From positions 8,399,487 through 8,463,486 of the forward strand of contig CM068318.1 of NCBI GenBank assembly GCA_034766995.1: DNA of 64,000 bases. The letters are read 5' to 3'. How positions within the stretch are numbered: position 1 is the stretch's first letter; each line of letters begins with the position of its first letter. The notes under the pieces were generated by a model that made no database searches, had not been told where the DNA came from, and saw nothing but the letters and a program-made list of their open reading frames with translations. Positions 21,815-33,353 of the stretch are shown piece by piece. The translations under genes and the position numbers were made by a program. This DNA comes from Acanthacorydalis orientalis. Its lineage: Eukaryota; Arthropoda; Insecta; Megaloptera; Corydalidae.

Positions 21815-21965
21815 TTAGCGCTTTAAAGACGATTACGCCATTTAATTAAGTATAAGCAGTAATAAAATGATTAATAATTAATAATTAACATTTTAGATAG
21901 AAACATTTTTGTAATCGATGTGGGAGTGAAAAATTCATTTATGAAAAACGAAACTACATGTATTC
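21815..21965 (+). repeat. hammerhead-like repeat arm, degenerate
   Basis: Plus-oriented: TTAGCGCTTTAAAGACGATT, then a TTAAGTATAAGCAGTAATAA segment where GAAATGCGCATAAGC is expected, TTAATAATTAACATTTTAGA, TGTGGGAGTGAAAAATTCAT and TTATGAAAAAC. Confidence 0.5.
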
Positions 21966-21969
21966 TTCT

Positions 21970-22700
21970 GATTTATAAGCGAAACAGTTCATCTAAGAGT
22001 ATTTCTTTAACACAAAAAGAGCATCTTTTCTTTTTGTACGATTTTTTTATAATATTAGAGGTTTTATTCGCTACTACAGGATAAAAATGATGACTATAAA
22101 CAACCACCTTTTATTTTGAAATAGAAAATATTAATATAGGTAATAAAATTTATTTCTAGCTCTTCTCACCCTAACAACCTCCCTTGTTCCCCCCTCTCCC
22201 TCTATATATATACACGCACATAATTATTCTTGAATTCAACCAGAATGATTGATGAATTCAAGCTCAAATTCGAAACAAAACAATTTGAAACTTGCTGCAA
22301 TTAATTAATCTATATTTAAAAAAAATCTTTTCTTTGGTCTATGTTTAATGTAATGTGTAATTATTAGTTTAATTTCAATTTTATAAATTATGACGTTGAT
22401 TGATCAAATAAAATATATTAGATAAAATACCTACAAATATATACTTATTAATAACCAAATTCAGCAGAGCGAATATCATCAAAACAGTGACTAATTCTCT
22501 ACTATAGATATTTACAGCCGATATGCAAATCATATTGATAAAAAAAACATGTGCAGGTTTAAAAATATATACGAGCATACCATTCTCTTTTCCTGTTTTA
22601 AATGCTATTCGATAAACTGGATATCTGAAAAAAGTATGTTTTCAGTTTCATTGATAACCACTTTTATGTGTAAATAATAAAAAAAGGTGAAACATACAAA
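21970..22700. other. AT-rich non-coding stretch
   Basis: Contains a pyrimidine-rich segment near 22165-22205 (CCTAACAACCTCCCTTG, CCCCCCTCTCCCTC). No gene or element recognised. Confidence 0.5.
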
Positions 22701-22710
22701 ATAAAACTAT

Positions 22711-22851
22711 ATGAGTGTTTATTTTGGAACTAGTCGGCATTACAACGGCCACGAATGCGGATGCGGAGCGATTGTACTTTTTCGCGTGGGAGTTGAAATG
22801 CTTTTATTAAACGTACGTTCTGCGTTTGCAAACATTTGCGAACAATTGTGA
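22711..22851 (+). CDS. candidate 46-residue open frame
   Basis: ATG at 22711, stop TGA at 22849-22851. The N-terminal half reads MSVYFGTSRHYNGHECGCG, with two closely spaced Cys and two His; the rest is aliphatic (AIVLFRVGVEMLLLNVRSAF). Third-position use is mixed. The opposite strand is open over the same region for more than 60 codons, so part of the openness comes from local composition. No family recognised. Confidence 0.15.
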   Translation: MSVYFGTSRHYNGHECGCGAIVLFRVGVEMLLLNVRSAFANICEQL

Positions 22852-22966
22852 TTGAAATGCAACAAGATGCAATGATCATTACAACGTATGGTTTGCATGT
22901 GTTGCGATATGTAAGCGATGTGAACGCTGAGAATTGATTCCTTATATAGTTGTGTATGATACAGAT

Positions 22967-22969
<3 letters not shown>

Positions 22970-23030
<61 letters not shown>
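22970..23030. repeat. (TA)n microsatellite, about 60 bp
   Basis: TA alternation ending in GTGAAACG. Longer frames on the minus strand here are its translation. Confidence 0.92.
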
Positions 23031-23034
<4 letters not shown>

Positions 23035-23039
23035 AACGA

Positions 23040-23741
23040 AGAAATGTTAACACTTATATATGGAATTATAATTTTTAATTCAAATAGAATAGATAATTCA
23101 CTGTAACATGACAAAATATATGTTCAGACTTTTAAAGATCTTTTAATTGTTCACCAGTATTATAGATAAAAATCTAGAATACTAGGTATTCTTCAGGTAA
23201 TGGTCAGAATTTCGGAATGACACACATTTGAACTGAACATATTGGATGCATGTTTGGTGTTCTTATTGCAATCATATTTTTAATGTTCCGTTGGTGGTCT
23301 TGTCCGTTACATGGTAGCATAAACATACTTTTTCATCTTAACCAAAAAACATACAGCTAATAATGATAAAGAATGAGAGCTTGATGAATGTGTTGATTTT
23401 TTTCAAAGTCCTTCCTCTGTTAATCCATCTGAATTCAAGTTAAGATAAGTTTACATATTCAAAGAAAAGGGAAACAACAATCCGATTGAAATTTAAGCCT
23501 GTTTGTGGTTGTATGCTGTTTCCTCGGAAGTGTCGGTAGTTGATCTGATTTTGATAAACTTATTATAAAAATGCCGTGAACCGAAGGTTAATTTCGGTGA
23601 TGAATCTCGACTGTAATTCTATTGACAGTTGATGAAAACGCCTATGGATACCTGTAAATATCTTTCAGTGCAAAAACCTTTCTTCCTTGCTCCAGTCTCA
23701 TTACTATTTTACTTCACTGAAAAAAGAAACATCCGGTAATG

Positions 23742-23743
<2 letters not shown>
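23040..23743. other. AT-rich non-coding stretch
   Basis: Ordinary sequence of slightly higher GC with no recognised feature. Confidence 0.5.

Positions 23744-23787
<44 letters not shown>
23744..23787. repeat. (TA)n microsatellite, about 44 bp
   Basis: TA alternation between ATGT and ATTTTTATAATT flanks. Confidence 0.92.
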
Positions 23788-23792
<5 letters not shown>

Positions 23793-24039
23793 TATAATTT
23801 ATAAAAAAGTATTTTTTTTGTAGAATTGCATGGAATTATAGAACTCGTTTATTTATTTTATATAAAAATACATGTAATAATGTATTCATTTATGAATAAA
23901 ATTGTAATGAACAATTTAGAAAAAAATTCCTCAAGGCCTTGCTATATAAAAGTCAATTTATATTTAGAATTATAATTTGACAATGTACCTAAATTCAGTT
24001 CTACAAATGAATTAAGAATTCAAGCATCTTCATTTTTTT

Positions 24040-24190
24040 AAGATTTTCTAATCTCGTGCTTTGTAGATGGTGCCAAAATCCATATAAGCATACCAAACCG
24101 ATAATAATCAGTTATGGAACATTTTAATAAAAAAACATTTTTATGTCTCAAATCTTAATTCATTTGTAAGAACGCACTTGTACAATTATT
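24040..24190 (+). repeat. hammerhead-like repeat arm, degenerate
   Basis: Plus-oriented: CTCGTGCTTTGTAGATGGTG, CCAAAATCCATATAAGCATA, AATAATCAGTTATGGAACAT, then TTTTTATGTCTCAAATCTTA and ATTCATTTGTAAGAACG. The TGCT and AAGCA flanks of the core survive; the CTGANGA string does not. Confidence 0.5.
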
Positions 24191-24199
24191 TAGTATGTA

Positions 24200-25040
24200 A
24201 TTAACATCAAGCCAATTTGAAATATTCTTTATTTTAATGAGAGGAAATAGTTATTTAAGTTATTTTTTATATGCTTTTAAATGACCAACAATATAATAAA
24301 AATGTCTTATTCTATTAGTATTGATCCTGACAAAACACTTGACTGTTTATTTGCTATGATTAATTTTGAATGTTTAAGAGCTTGAATTAATCGTAGCAGA
24401 TACACAAGTGATTCGCCAGGAAAAAGACCGCCAGGGTAATATATAAGATGTGTTCATATTTGAGATAACTCATTATTTTATGATTTATTATTCTTTATAT
24501 ATAATTATATTAAAAAAAATACATAGAAAGAAAGATGTCTTATCCTGTCTCACGCATAAACCAAATAATGTTTTTTTTTTATATCTTTTATGTTCATTTC
24601 AAAGCAGAGTATTGTAAATTCGTTATTTCTTTTATAAACTTTTACTTCTGGTATCGTTGTAGAAATGTTATATTGTGAAGAACTATTTATATTATCAATA
24701 AATAACTATTCTTTACCTTTCTAATATATATATATATATATAGTGATGCAATTTAAATGATCATATAAAACCCGCCCTCTCCATTCGCACTGTTTACATC
24801 AGTATGCGTATGAATTATACAAAACGATACATGTAAGATGTCATGTAATAAAATTTCTGAATGAAATAATAAATGGCCTTCGACTTCGACGTATAATTCA
24901 TGCCATCAAAACACGAGATTGTATTTTATAAATCACATATAGTTGTACAAATATAGATATCATTTGATATTTCCCATAATGGCATTAGAGGATGTACATA
25001 TATGTTCATGAGTATGTACATACTTTTATACACACACATT
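24200..25040. other. AT-rich non-coding stretch
   Basis: One short TA run near 24722. Nothing else recognised. Confidence 0.5.
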
Positions 25041-25049
25041 CATATGTAC

Positions 25050-25071
25050 ATATACATATATATATATATAT

Positions 25072-25115
<44 letters not shown>
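25050..25115. repeat. interrupted (TA)n microsatellite
   Basis: Two TA runs separated by ATACATGTA, ending in TGTATGTATC. Confidence 0.9.
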
Positions 25116-25123
<8 letters not shown>

Positions 25124-25354
25124 CTATGTCAAAATTAATTGAGAAACTTTTAATCATCTCAACAATGACATTTACAGACAGATAGATGACTGGATGTGTG
25201 TGTGTGTGTAAATATTACATGATATTGTTCTTCTATGTCGTTCATACGACATATAAAATGAACAAGATATTTTTATTGTTTATGCAAATTCGATAAAAAA
25301 ATATGTGTTAAAAACCGAACTAAAAATTGAGTTGTTCACATCATGTCATCTCTA

Positions 25355-25359
<5 letters not shown>

Positions 25360-25406
<47 letters not shown>
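25360..25406. repeat. (TA)n microsatellite, about 46 bp
   Basis: TA alternation after CTATCTC. Confidence 0.92.
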
Positions 25407-25409
<3 letters not shown>

Positions 25410-25538
25410 GATGACTATAATTCATTTTAGATTAACAATCATTTAGGAGAATTGAATTGCTTGAATAAATATAATTAAGGAAAGTTGAAAGGTTAAACAG
25501 GTAGACTCACATCTGGTTGAATATGTATGTTTATTAAT

Positions 25539-25542
<4 letters not shown>

Positions 25543-25587
<45 letters not shown>
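25543..25587. repeat. (TA)n microsatellite, about 45 bp
   Basis: TA alternation after AATTTTC. It is the third of four TA arrays within 800 bases. Confidence 0.92.
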
Positions 25588-25591
<4 letters not shown>

Positions 25592-25781
25592 GAATAGTAT
25601 CGTCGAATCCAAGGACATGTCATCATCTTCATTCTGCTTTATTTTTTTTATTTCTGTAAATTATTATTATTTGATTTATATGTTAATATGTAAATTTTAT
25701 TAAATATTCGATCTCAGGAAATGGTTTTAAATATGTAATAAAATCATAAATGTGTGTTTATATGAAATACGTCTGTATATT

Positions 25782-25783
<2 letters not shown>

Positions 25784-25831
<48 letters not shown>
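25784..25831. repeat. (TA)n microsatellite, about 48 bp
   Basis: TA alternation after TATTAGA. Confidence 0.92.
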
Positions 25832-25837
<6 letters not shown>

Positions 25838-25964
25838 AAATGAAAAATATCTAAAACGAATAATAAAATAAAACTTATATATTTTCATAAAAAAATGAGA
25901 TATGTTTTATAAATGAATTCTATTTTTACAACACAAATGACAAAAAAAGTTCGGTTGTCTGCAC

Positions 25965-26150
25965 CTTAGAGTTCTGAACATGACTACATAGTCATCGAAA
26001 TGCGCATAAGCTACAATCAAGATTGATTTATTGAACATATTTGATGACAACAAGTTGTTGTAGTTTCTGTGATCAAAAGATAATTAATTTGTGAAAGTGA
26101 GTTTATCCCATAGTGCAAATTTCTTACATTTGTTTTGTGAAATTTACAAA
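25965..26150 (+). repeat. hammerhead-like repeat arm, covarying stems
   Basis: Plus-oriented arm. The core is TTAGAGTT, CTGAACA (25974-25980), then a perfect hairpin ATGACT-ACAT-AGTCAT, then GAAA (25997-26000) and TGCGCATAAGCTACAATC. Relative to other copies the hairpin bases differ on both sides yet still pair. The flanking AGTT/AGCT can also pair where other copies have TGCT/AGCA. The outer boxes TTTATTGAACATATTTGATG, GTTTCTGTGATC and TTGTGAAAGTGAGTTTATCC follow. Confidence 0.7.
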
Positions 26151-26159
26151 TTAATTAGA

Positions 26160-27100
26160 AAATTATATATTATTTGTTTCTGGCAGACTCCTCTAATACC
26201 AAAGAGTAAATTGCTTAAAAAGTCATGAAATTAGTAAATATTTATCTTTTTATCAATATATATATATATGGTGTGTATGTGAATGCTCGAGTTAATAAGT
26301 CTACAATAATCAACCATTATTAGGAATCATTTTATAATGTCTAAATGTCGGTAATAATCAGATTTAATAGATTATAATCACTACTACAAAAGTAATAAAG
26401 ATTCGGATTCTATAAGCTTTTAAGTTAAACACAGACATCACCATACACACCTGTACTTTAATACCATCTAATTTCAATGTTATAATAGAGGTCTCCTCTT
26501 GTACCCAGGTCTCGTGTTTGTATTCCTGTTCATCCACATAGGATATTATTTTTTTTTGTTGAATTTTAAATAACAAAAGTTATGAGTTATTATTAAATTC
26601 TATAAAAGAGCGGTTTAATTAATTATATGAAAAAGGATGAATTGTAAATAAACTGTTATTTACAAGAGTATAGGGAAAAAATATTACATTTTTTGTAATG
26701 AAGTTAAATTTTATACTTCTATATTAAACTTGTATGATTAAAAAATACTTTATATTCATAGAATGTCTGATAAGCAACCGGGGATAGTATTTACAATTTT
26801 TCTCTCGTACTTGGATATAATTTCAACTTATAATAACAAATAGGTTTAGATTATTATAAAAATTAGATGAGATTTCATTAAATCGTAATCAAATTAAAGA
26901 TAGGTACGTATAATAAAACCTACATAATGAAAAAAAACATTAAATTATCAAATGTAGTATTAAAAAGTGAATTTAAACGATTATATTAATAATATATTTT
27001 TTTCTAACGTCCAATAAAATTGTCTTTAGAAACTGGTCACTGTTAGATTCTGAACCATTGTTATCTGGATACAATTCGAAGACAGGGTGTTATTAAACCC
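26160..27100. other. AT-rich non-coding stretch
   Basis: A short TA run near 26260. The 70-codon minus frame at 26364-26576 has no coding features I trust. Confidence 0.5.
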
Positions 27101-27101
27101 C

Positions 27102-27126
27102 AATTCTTAATTTGAAATTAAGAATT
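27102..27126. repeat. perfect 12-bp inverted repeat
   Basis: AATTCTTAATTT, a single G, then AAATTAAGAATT: 25 bases with a one-base centre. As RNA or cruciform it would be a near-perfect hairpin. No element ends or duplications flank it. Confidence 0.75.
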
Positions 27127-27129
27127 TAA

Positions 27130-28692
27130 ATAATTAATCTTTAGTGATTTCATGGACTTCTTTAAAAAGAAATAGTAAATTAAGAATATTTAACTTGAAT
27201 ATAATTTAGAAAAACAACTTAAACTTGTCAATTTTTTATATGACTGTATACGGAAATTTGATTTTTATTTATTTTACATGAATGAAAACTTATTTGTCAT
27301 CGAACGTAATAAATGTTTACTGCTCTGGGTTTAGTAAGGAAGTTATAAATTTTGTCAGACAAATGTGTTCGGCTGCAAGGAATAACAGTACTAGAACAGT
27401 TTACTTTCAAAATGAGCAAAATATGTGGCAATTTTTTATGACAGGCTATTTAAAGTTTCTTGAGCTGTTCACAGAGCCGTAATTGTGTTATTTTACATCC
27501 GAGACGATTATTTTATATTTTATTTTTAAAAAGTGTGTTCTGATAAGTTTTTTGAGATCTATTTAAAATGTTTTCAGTGTGAAAGATTTAAGTATATAAA
27601 TATTTCAACTATAGTTTCATACTTGCAACAATTATAAAATCGTATTAAGTATCAATTATTTTTTTAAATTATTTATTGAATAAATATTGTTCAAAAAATA
27701 GATTCCTTAATTTTAGGAGTAGCTTTTAATTTAATTTAAATAAATTTGTCAAAATGTATAAAAAAGGTCTAGTATTATAAACTGCGTTTTAAAAAATTCA
27801 ATACTATAAACAGAGCAGACCAGTTTGCAATTTTATTATTTGTCCATTTTGTCATCAGTATTTTATTAATGTGGTTCTGTATTTTCTAATCAATTTTACG
27901 ATCAGAATGACATATCATAATTATTGCATTCCATTTATATAATTTATTTTTAATATACACTGAACGATTATTTATACAATAAATTGGTACACATTTCGAT
28001 CTCTCTAATTGGTTTTAATTAGCGTTCTGGTTTTTTATATATACCTTAATCTACAATACAAAATGTAATATTTCGTTTATGGTTAATCAAACCTGATTTC
28101 AGTCCACCGACATGCTATCAAAATGATTGCATTAACCGTTATTTTCAAGACACAGATTTAAATATCGTTTAGAAAAAACAAACAGAACAGACTTGCGTGC
28201 AATAAACGTCCAATTTACGACAAATTACAGATATGTAAAAGTATAATCTGATGAAAACGACGACGAAGATCTTAAAGACGATGATGAGGTTGATAATGGT
28301 GATGTCATAAAATGATCTCTACTATTATGTGATAAATTCACTACAGACAGTCTGGTTATAATATCTCTCAATGTTTTTCTTTTTATTTTATTTTAAGTTA
28401 ACGACCGGCTGTTGTGTGTATGTGTGTTCTATTGTACAAGACCATTTAAAAGCACAAATTTGCAATACAAATAAATGGTACGACAAGACACATAAGTGGT
28501 TGATAGATTGGTTCGTTGTTTCGTTGGTTATTTGTTCGGCGAGACATATTGTAGTGTTTCAGATTTAGAAAAAAACTGCATGAGGTTGTCGAATGATTTA
28601 ATTTCTTTTAAAATAGTCTGATGATTAATTACGAAGATTATTCAATGTTCTATTTTTTTTATTTACATAGAACTTTTGAAAGTTGATATCAT

Positions 28693-28697
<5 letters not shown>
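27130..28697. other. AT-rich stretch with one GC-richer patch
   Basis: The patch 28080-28570 has an acidic GAT/GAC/GAA-codon run near 28252-28315 and a 66-codon frame (28371-28568). The latter contains CNTNKWYDKTHKWLIDW. Neither has a recognisable domain or good splice signals. Confidence 0.4.

Positions 28698-28758
<61 letters not shown>
28698..28758. repeat. (TA)n microsatellite, about 60 bp
   Basis: TA alternation after CATATTC. Confidence 0.92.
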
Positions 28759-28760
<2 letters not shown>

Positions 28761-28943
28761 AACATTTATTGAATTTTAAATTATTGCTTTGAAACATTGT
28801 CAAATGAAATATTATAGTTTTTAAAAACACTTTTATTTTAAAGACAAATTATGACAAGATACAATTTAATTATTTTTCAATAGAATGAAACATAACTTTT
28901 TAATAGATTGTTAAAAAGTACATAAAAACTATGAGTATTTGTT

Positions 28944-28945
<2 letters not shown>

Positions 28946-29012
<67 letters not shown>
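28946..29012. repeat. (TA)n microsatellite, about 66 bp
   Basis: TA alternation after TTTGTTTG, ending in GTAGGTATGAGTGG. It is among the longest uninterrupted arrays in the window. Confidence 0.92.
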
Positions 29013-29015
<3 letters not shown>

Positions 29016-29019
29016 GGTA

Positions 29020-29870
29020 TGAGTGGTATATCAGTGGTTTATTGGTTTTGTTTATGGCACATAAAAGTATTATTATTTATTTTTAATGTTTTTTAGACTT
29101 ATAGATATGTTTATTTACTGCTGTAGTTTACATATTAAATATTTTTTTCGACAGACTTCATTAAAGTTGTATTTTAAAAGGTGCATTTTCCTTTTTTTAG
29201 TATCAAAACGATTCATTTATTTCGTATTTTGTTATGTTTGCTTTGAAATTTCAAACTCCTATCCACGAATCATTTGTTCTTCAAGATCTTTCACTTTCTT
29301 GTCATATGCTTCATTGTGGAAAATATTAACTTATATGCACTGTCAGATAGAGAATTAACAATTAAATTTATTTTGTCGATATCAAACAGGGCACTGTTTT
29401 CATTTTTCGTTTATGAAATTAAACATTCCAATTTGTTTTTTAATCTATATATTTTAAAAATTGTATAAAAATCCACCTTCAGATTAATATTTCGTAATTT
29501 AACATGTTTAGTATAACACGAAACACTATGTATGTGATTTGTGGTTTATAATAATTGCATAAAGGACGTTATTATGGTTAATGGCTTAGTGGTATGATAT
29601 AATGATTAATAAATATATGATAAAATATCTTTTATTCAACTAAGACATCTTTTGTATATTTTTTTTTTGAAAAAAAAACTTTATATCTATGAAAATAGAG
29701 TGATAAATAAGATGATTTAAGAGTAAAGTTGTTTATCTGTGAAATATAACCTTTCTGATATTTGAATACTTAAAAACTGGTCCTTAATCGTATAGACATT
29801 GTTGCATCATTTCGATGAGAGAATGGTTTAAATATTTTTTTGCTAAATAGTTAATTACAAAATTTGGTAA
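29020..29870. other. T-rich non-coding stretch
   Basis: Two overlapping frames (29086-29358 and 29274-29468) are dominated by Phe, Leu and Ile from T-rich DNA. I do not consider them genes. Confidence 0.5.
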
Positions 29871-29876
29871 AAAGTT

Positions 29877-29945
<69 letters not shown>

Positions 29946-29974
29946 ATATATATATAGCGAGAGAGAGAGAGAGT
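29877..29974. repeat. (TA)n-(GA)n compound microsatellite
   Basis: Interrupted TA alternation to about 29955, followed by GCGAGAGAGAGAGAGAG. Confidence 0.92.
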
Positions 29975-30191
29975 TAGAGAAAGGATGGCCACCCCTATTT
30001 TAGATAGCATGAATGTATTTTTTAATAGAAAAAAATTTAAAAATACATTTTATTCTATTGAAGAACTGTTTAATCAAGTTTATAGATAAAAGTATACATA
30101 CGCTGGTTAGCGGTAACATGTAATGAGTGGTAAAGTGAATAAAAAGTGTTATAGAGCTCAATTAATATTGTAAATAACTATATGTATTATG

Positions 30192-30236
30192 TATATATAT
30201 ATATATATGTATGTATATATATATATATATATATAT
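30192..30236. repeat. interrupted (TA)n microsatellite
   Basis: Two TA runs separated by TGTATGTA. Confidence 0.9.
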
Positions 30237-30408
30237 GTATTCATAAACATATTAAGTAATTGTATTCGCTAACGGTTAAAATTTAACATGGATTCATAAA
30301 TAACAATACGCTCTGGTGAATAAATTTCATTTAGACGGTTTTCTGCATAGAAAAAAAATCGACTGTATTTATGAACAAATTCTTACATGAACATAATTCG
30401 CAGCCGTC

Positions 30409-30699
30409 GTGTGGACACATTGCGGTGATTGGGTACATGTAAAAAAAAACGTTCCCGTGTTGTTATGCTCTTTCAAGCGTGACCGGTGTAATTTCAATAA
30501 ATGCATGTGCAATTCCACGCCTTTATTATTACGATTATGCTCTGTTCAAATTGTCGATGATAAAAAGGGGCGATTTGTTTTTATTTTAGTTAAATATTTA
30601 ATGAATGCAGACGAAAAAATACAGTTCGTTAACTCTTGGTATGTTTTTTTTACCAATTGGTTCGATTTTATTATTTTATTAAGTCAGCTTAATAAATAG
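30409..30699 (+). CDS. unassigned open frame, 96 codons
   Basis: GTG-initiated and open upstream only to a TAA at 30394; ATTCGCAG at 30396-30403 could act as a splice acceptor. Residues 1-50 contain five Cys and basic residues (SFKRDRCNFNKCMCNS); the rest is hydrophobic and ends NWFDFIILLSQLNK. The Cys spacing does not match a zinc finger or toxin fold that I know. With no ATG near the start it would have to be an internal or terminal exon. Low confidence. Confidence 0.13.
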   Translation: MWTHCGDWVHVKKNVPVLLCSFKRDRCNFNKCMCNSTPLLLRLCSVQIVDDKKGRFVFILVKYLMNADEKIQFVNSWYVFFTNWFDFIILLSQLNK

Positions 30700-31260
30700 T
30701 TATTAAATACGTTAAGGTCAGGTGTGTGCACACACAACTCATACTTACGATCATATATATATATATATATATATATACACTCTAATTGTCTGCTAGATTG
30801 TACTTCAAGTAATTATGGATTCGGTCGAACTGACTATGGTTTGATTGAACAATTATTGCGGACTTTAGGTAATGAGTGTCCAGAATCTCAACCAAATTAT
30901 TCCTAAATTATGATGGTGATTAGAGGGACAGATTATCTATGTGAAGAATATCGAGAAATTTGTATTGCGATGGTCTGAATTTGGATCGATTTGAGTGTAA
31001 TGATTATAGTTTTTTTATTATTATTATTTATTAACACGTTTGAATTGTAAAAGAATGTTAATAAATGAAACTGTATTGATATACTTTTTTTGAAGTAATA
31101 AGTGTTAATACTTATTCATCCAATAATGTTTTTATACGAAAATATTCTCCACAATAAATATTGTATTATTTTTGAAAATTAATTGGGTGTCTTTTAATTG
31201 AATCGATAATAATTCTGTTTTAAATTAAAATATTTTCTCATTATTTTTGAACTTTGAAAT

Positions 31261-31376
31261 GTCAACCTTAACAGTTAAAGACACTATATATCTTGCACAA
31301 GCAGGTGGAATAACCTCACAAAATATGGTGTTCGAAAAGTAGCATATTAGGTATTGTATACTTTTCGGATTTCAGT
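31261..31376 (+). repeat. dispersed 120-bp repeat, copy 2
   Basis: Aligns along its length with the minus strand of 4310-4430. Conserved blocks are CTTAACA, TATATATCTTG, CATATTAGG and TACTTTTCG. Most differences are substitutions. In one plus frame it reads LTVKDTIYLAQAGGITSQN up to a TAG at about 31340, and the other copy reads ILTFKNSIYLGQTVGMTPQE in the equivalent frame. Many of the differences are conservative, so it may derive from a coding part of an element. Confidence 0.55.
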
Positions 31377-31379
31377 TGA

Positions 31380-31957
31380 AAAAATTACTGCTGAAGCCAC
31401 AATACTGCTGAATCAAATGTATCTCTTTAATGTACTGTGACGAATGGCTTAATGTATATTTTTTTTTAAAAAAAATTCGGTGTAGTATATTTATAACTAT
31501 TTTTGAATTCATAAAGGCATAATCCATTTTGTGATTTAACAAAGGTGTATTCAATATTTTTATAAATATTTATAAACTTCATTTGCATTTGTTATGTAAC
31601 AACATTTCTTCACGGAATCATTCAATGTTTTAAAACACACCCATAGCAATTTTCAATGATTTAAACATTTAACACTATATAATCGATTAAGGGAATTTCT
31701 TATGCTTCACACAAAATTGCTGTCACGATCTTTAATGTAAGTAATTTGAATGTAAACTTCTTTGAAGAATACGAATTTTTTTGATGGTATTCTATATCGA
31801 TTTTTAAAAGCACACTGGAACTTCTTTTCCAGTCATATCTAATAAAAGGTTTTTGTAACTTTTTTATTATACAATTCTGAAAATTGTTTAATTTATTTTT
31901 TGAATTAGTATCACATCTAGGTATTTTTTGATTTATTTATTATAGTTAACTATATAG

Positions 31958-32017
<60 letters not shown>

Positions 32018-33050
32018 AGATTATTAGTAGATTAATACGTGTCGTTATGAAGATTGTTGTAGCATTTAACTTTAATATAACTTAATCAGACAATAATTTG
32101 TTAACAAAAACGGTGCATTTTGGTTCAAATCTGGTAACAAAACTTAATTGGTCGATTGGGATTTTTTTGTTTGAGTTGTGTATTGATATGGGAATATAAT
32201 ATTTTCACTTCATGCATTCCAAAATTCCATGAATTCTTATCCATTTGATTTTTGTTTTACGAATACAACATTTTTGACTTTCTTGGCGATTGTGAAAATC
32301 CTTATAATCCCACAGTTGATATGTTGGGATCATTGATGTTGAGAATCTTCTCGATTGTTTATTTTATATGTCTCACAGATTCATCGACTTCATAATTATT
32401 TTGTTACGTGAAATCCTCACACTTGTTAGCTCTATTGAAAATCTACATCTCTATTAGCTTCGGGTTTCATATAATTTTTCAAATTTTCAATACGATTTCA
32501 ATACCAAACATCATTGTTCTAAGGTAAGGCGTTGGTATTTTAGACATAAACTTTCTTTCTGAAAAAAGAATCTTAATTTACAGATTTTCAAAGTATCTAT
32601 ATTTTTTATGAGATACTCTGTATACATATTGATTGCTAATTCATATATTGTTATAACTTAATTGACCTTTTCATTTATGTAAAAATAAATAATTGTAAAT
32701 TCGAAATTACAATCACAAATGTAACGACTGACTGACAGTGATTGACAATCAAGGCAACGATTATCGTTTCAATTATGATTTTATCTAAATAAATCTCTTC
32801 TTGGCACTTAAAATATATTTGCATAATCAATAAAAAAAATGAAAACAAACTTGCATACATGCGAATAAAAATTAAATAGTGTCCCGTCATCTAATAACTT
32901 TCACTTGAATAAGTGTTTCAAATGCCACATTCCATTATATAGTATCAAAAATTATCTCTAATTTGATTAAACGAAGACGCGTCTTTTTTAATTGGTTGAC
33001 ATAAACAGCTAAATTAAACTCTATAAAACTGTATGTAATAAAAATAACTG
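31380..33050. other. AT-rich non-coding stretch
   Basis: Only a TA array (31960-32013) stands out. No gene, RNA or element recognised. Confidence 0.5.
31960..32013. repeat. (TA)n microsatellite, about 52 bp
   Basis: TA alternation after TAGATT, ending in TTTGTAG. Confidence 0.92.
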
Positions 33051-33054
33051 TACG

Positions 33055-33057
<3 letters not shown>

Positions 33058-33090
<33 letters not shown>
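33058..33090. repeat. (TA)n microsatellite, about 32 bp
   Basis: TA alternation followed by TGTATATACATAATT. Confidence 0.9.
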
Positions 33091-33096
<6 letters not shown>

Positions 33097-33353
33097 CATA
33101 ATTTAATGTGTTTCGTTTAAAAATCTCGCATTAACGAACCAGTAATTAAAAACGATTTAGTAAAACACTGACGCACGTGAACGGAAAAATTGTGGATGAG
33201 ACACCGATTGTTCGTTTGCCGCAAAACGTTTTCTATTATTTTAAATAACGCGACAGTGACTTGACAGTTCGCTTTTTTCGTACATACAGATATATATTTT
33301 TTTTGTCTCCCGCTCCCGTCGAAACGACAGAGACTAGACACACAATGACTCAC

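Noticed and set aside
26364..26576. 70-codon minus-strand frame
   Set aside because: Its composition follows the AT-rich DNA, with no motif, no splice context and no codon signal.
28252..28315. Acidic Asp/Glu codon run ending in TGA
   Set aside because: It derives from a GAT/GAC/GAA-rich simple sequence, has an in-frame stop just upstream and no acceptor.
29086..29468. Two overlapping hydrophobic frames
   Set aside because: Phe/Leu/Ile content is explained by T-rich sequence. The frames overlap each other and have no supporting context.
29575..29640. TGGCTTAGTGG, a perfect tRNA A-box string
   Set aside because: No B box (GGTTCRA) follows at any usable distance and no acceptor stem can be drawn.
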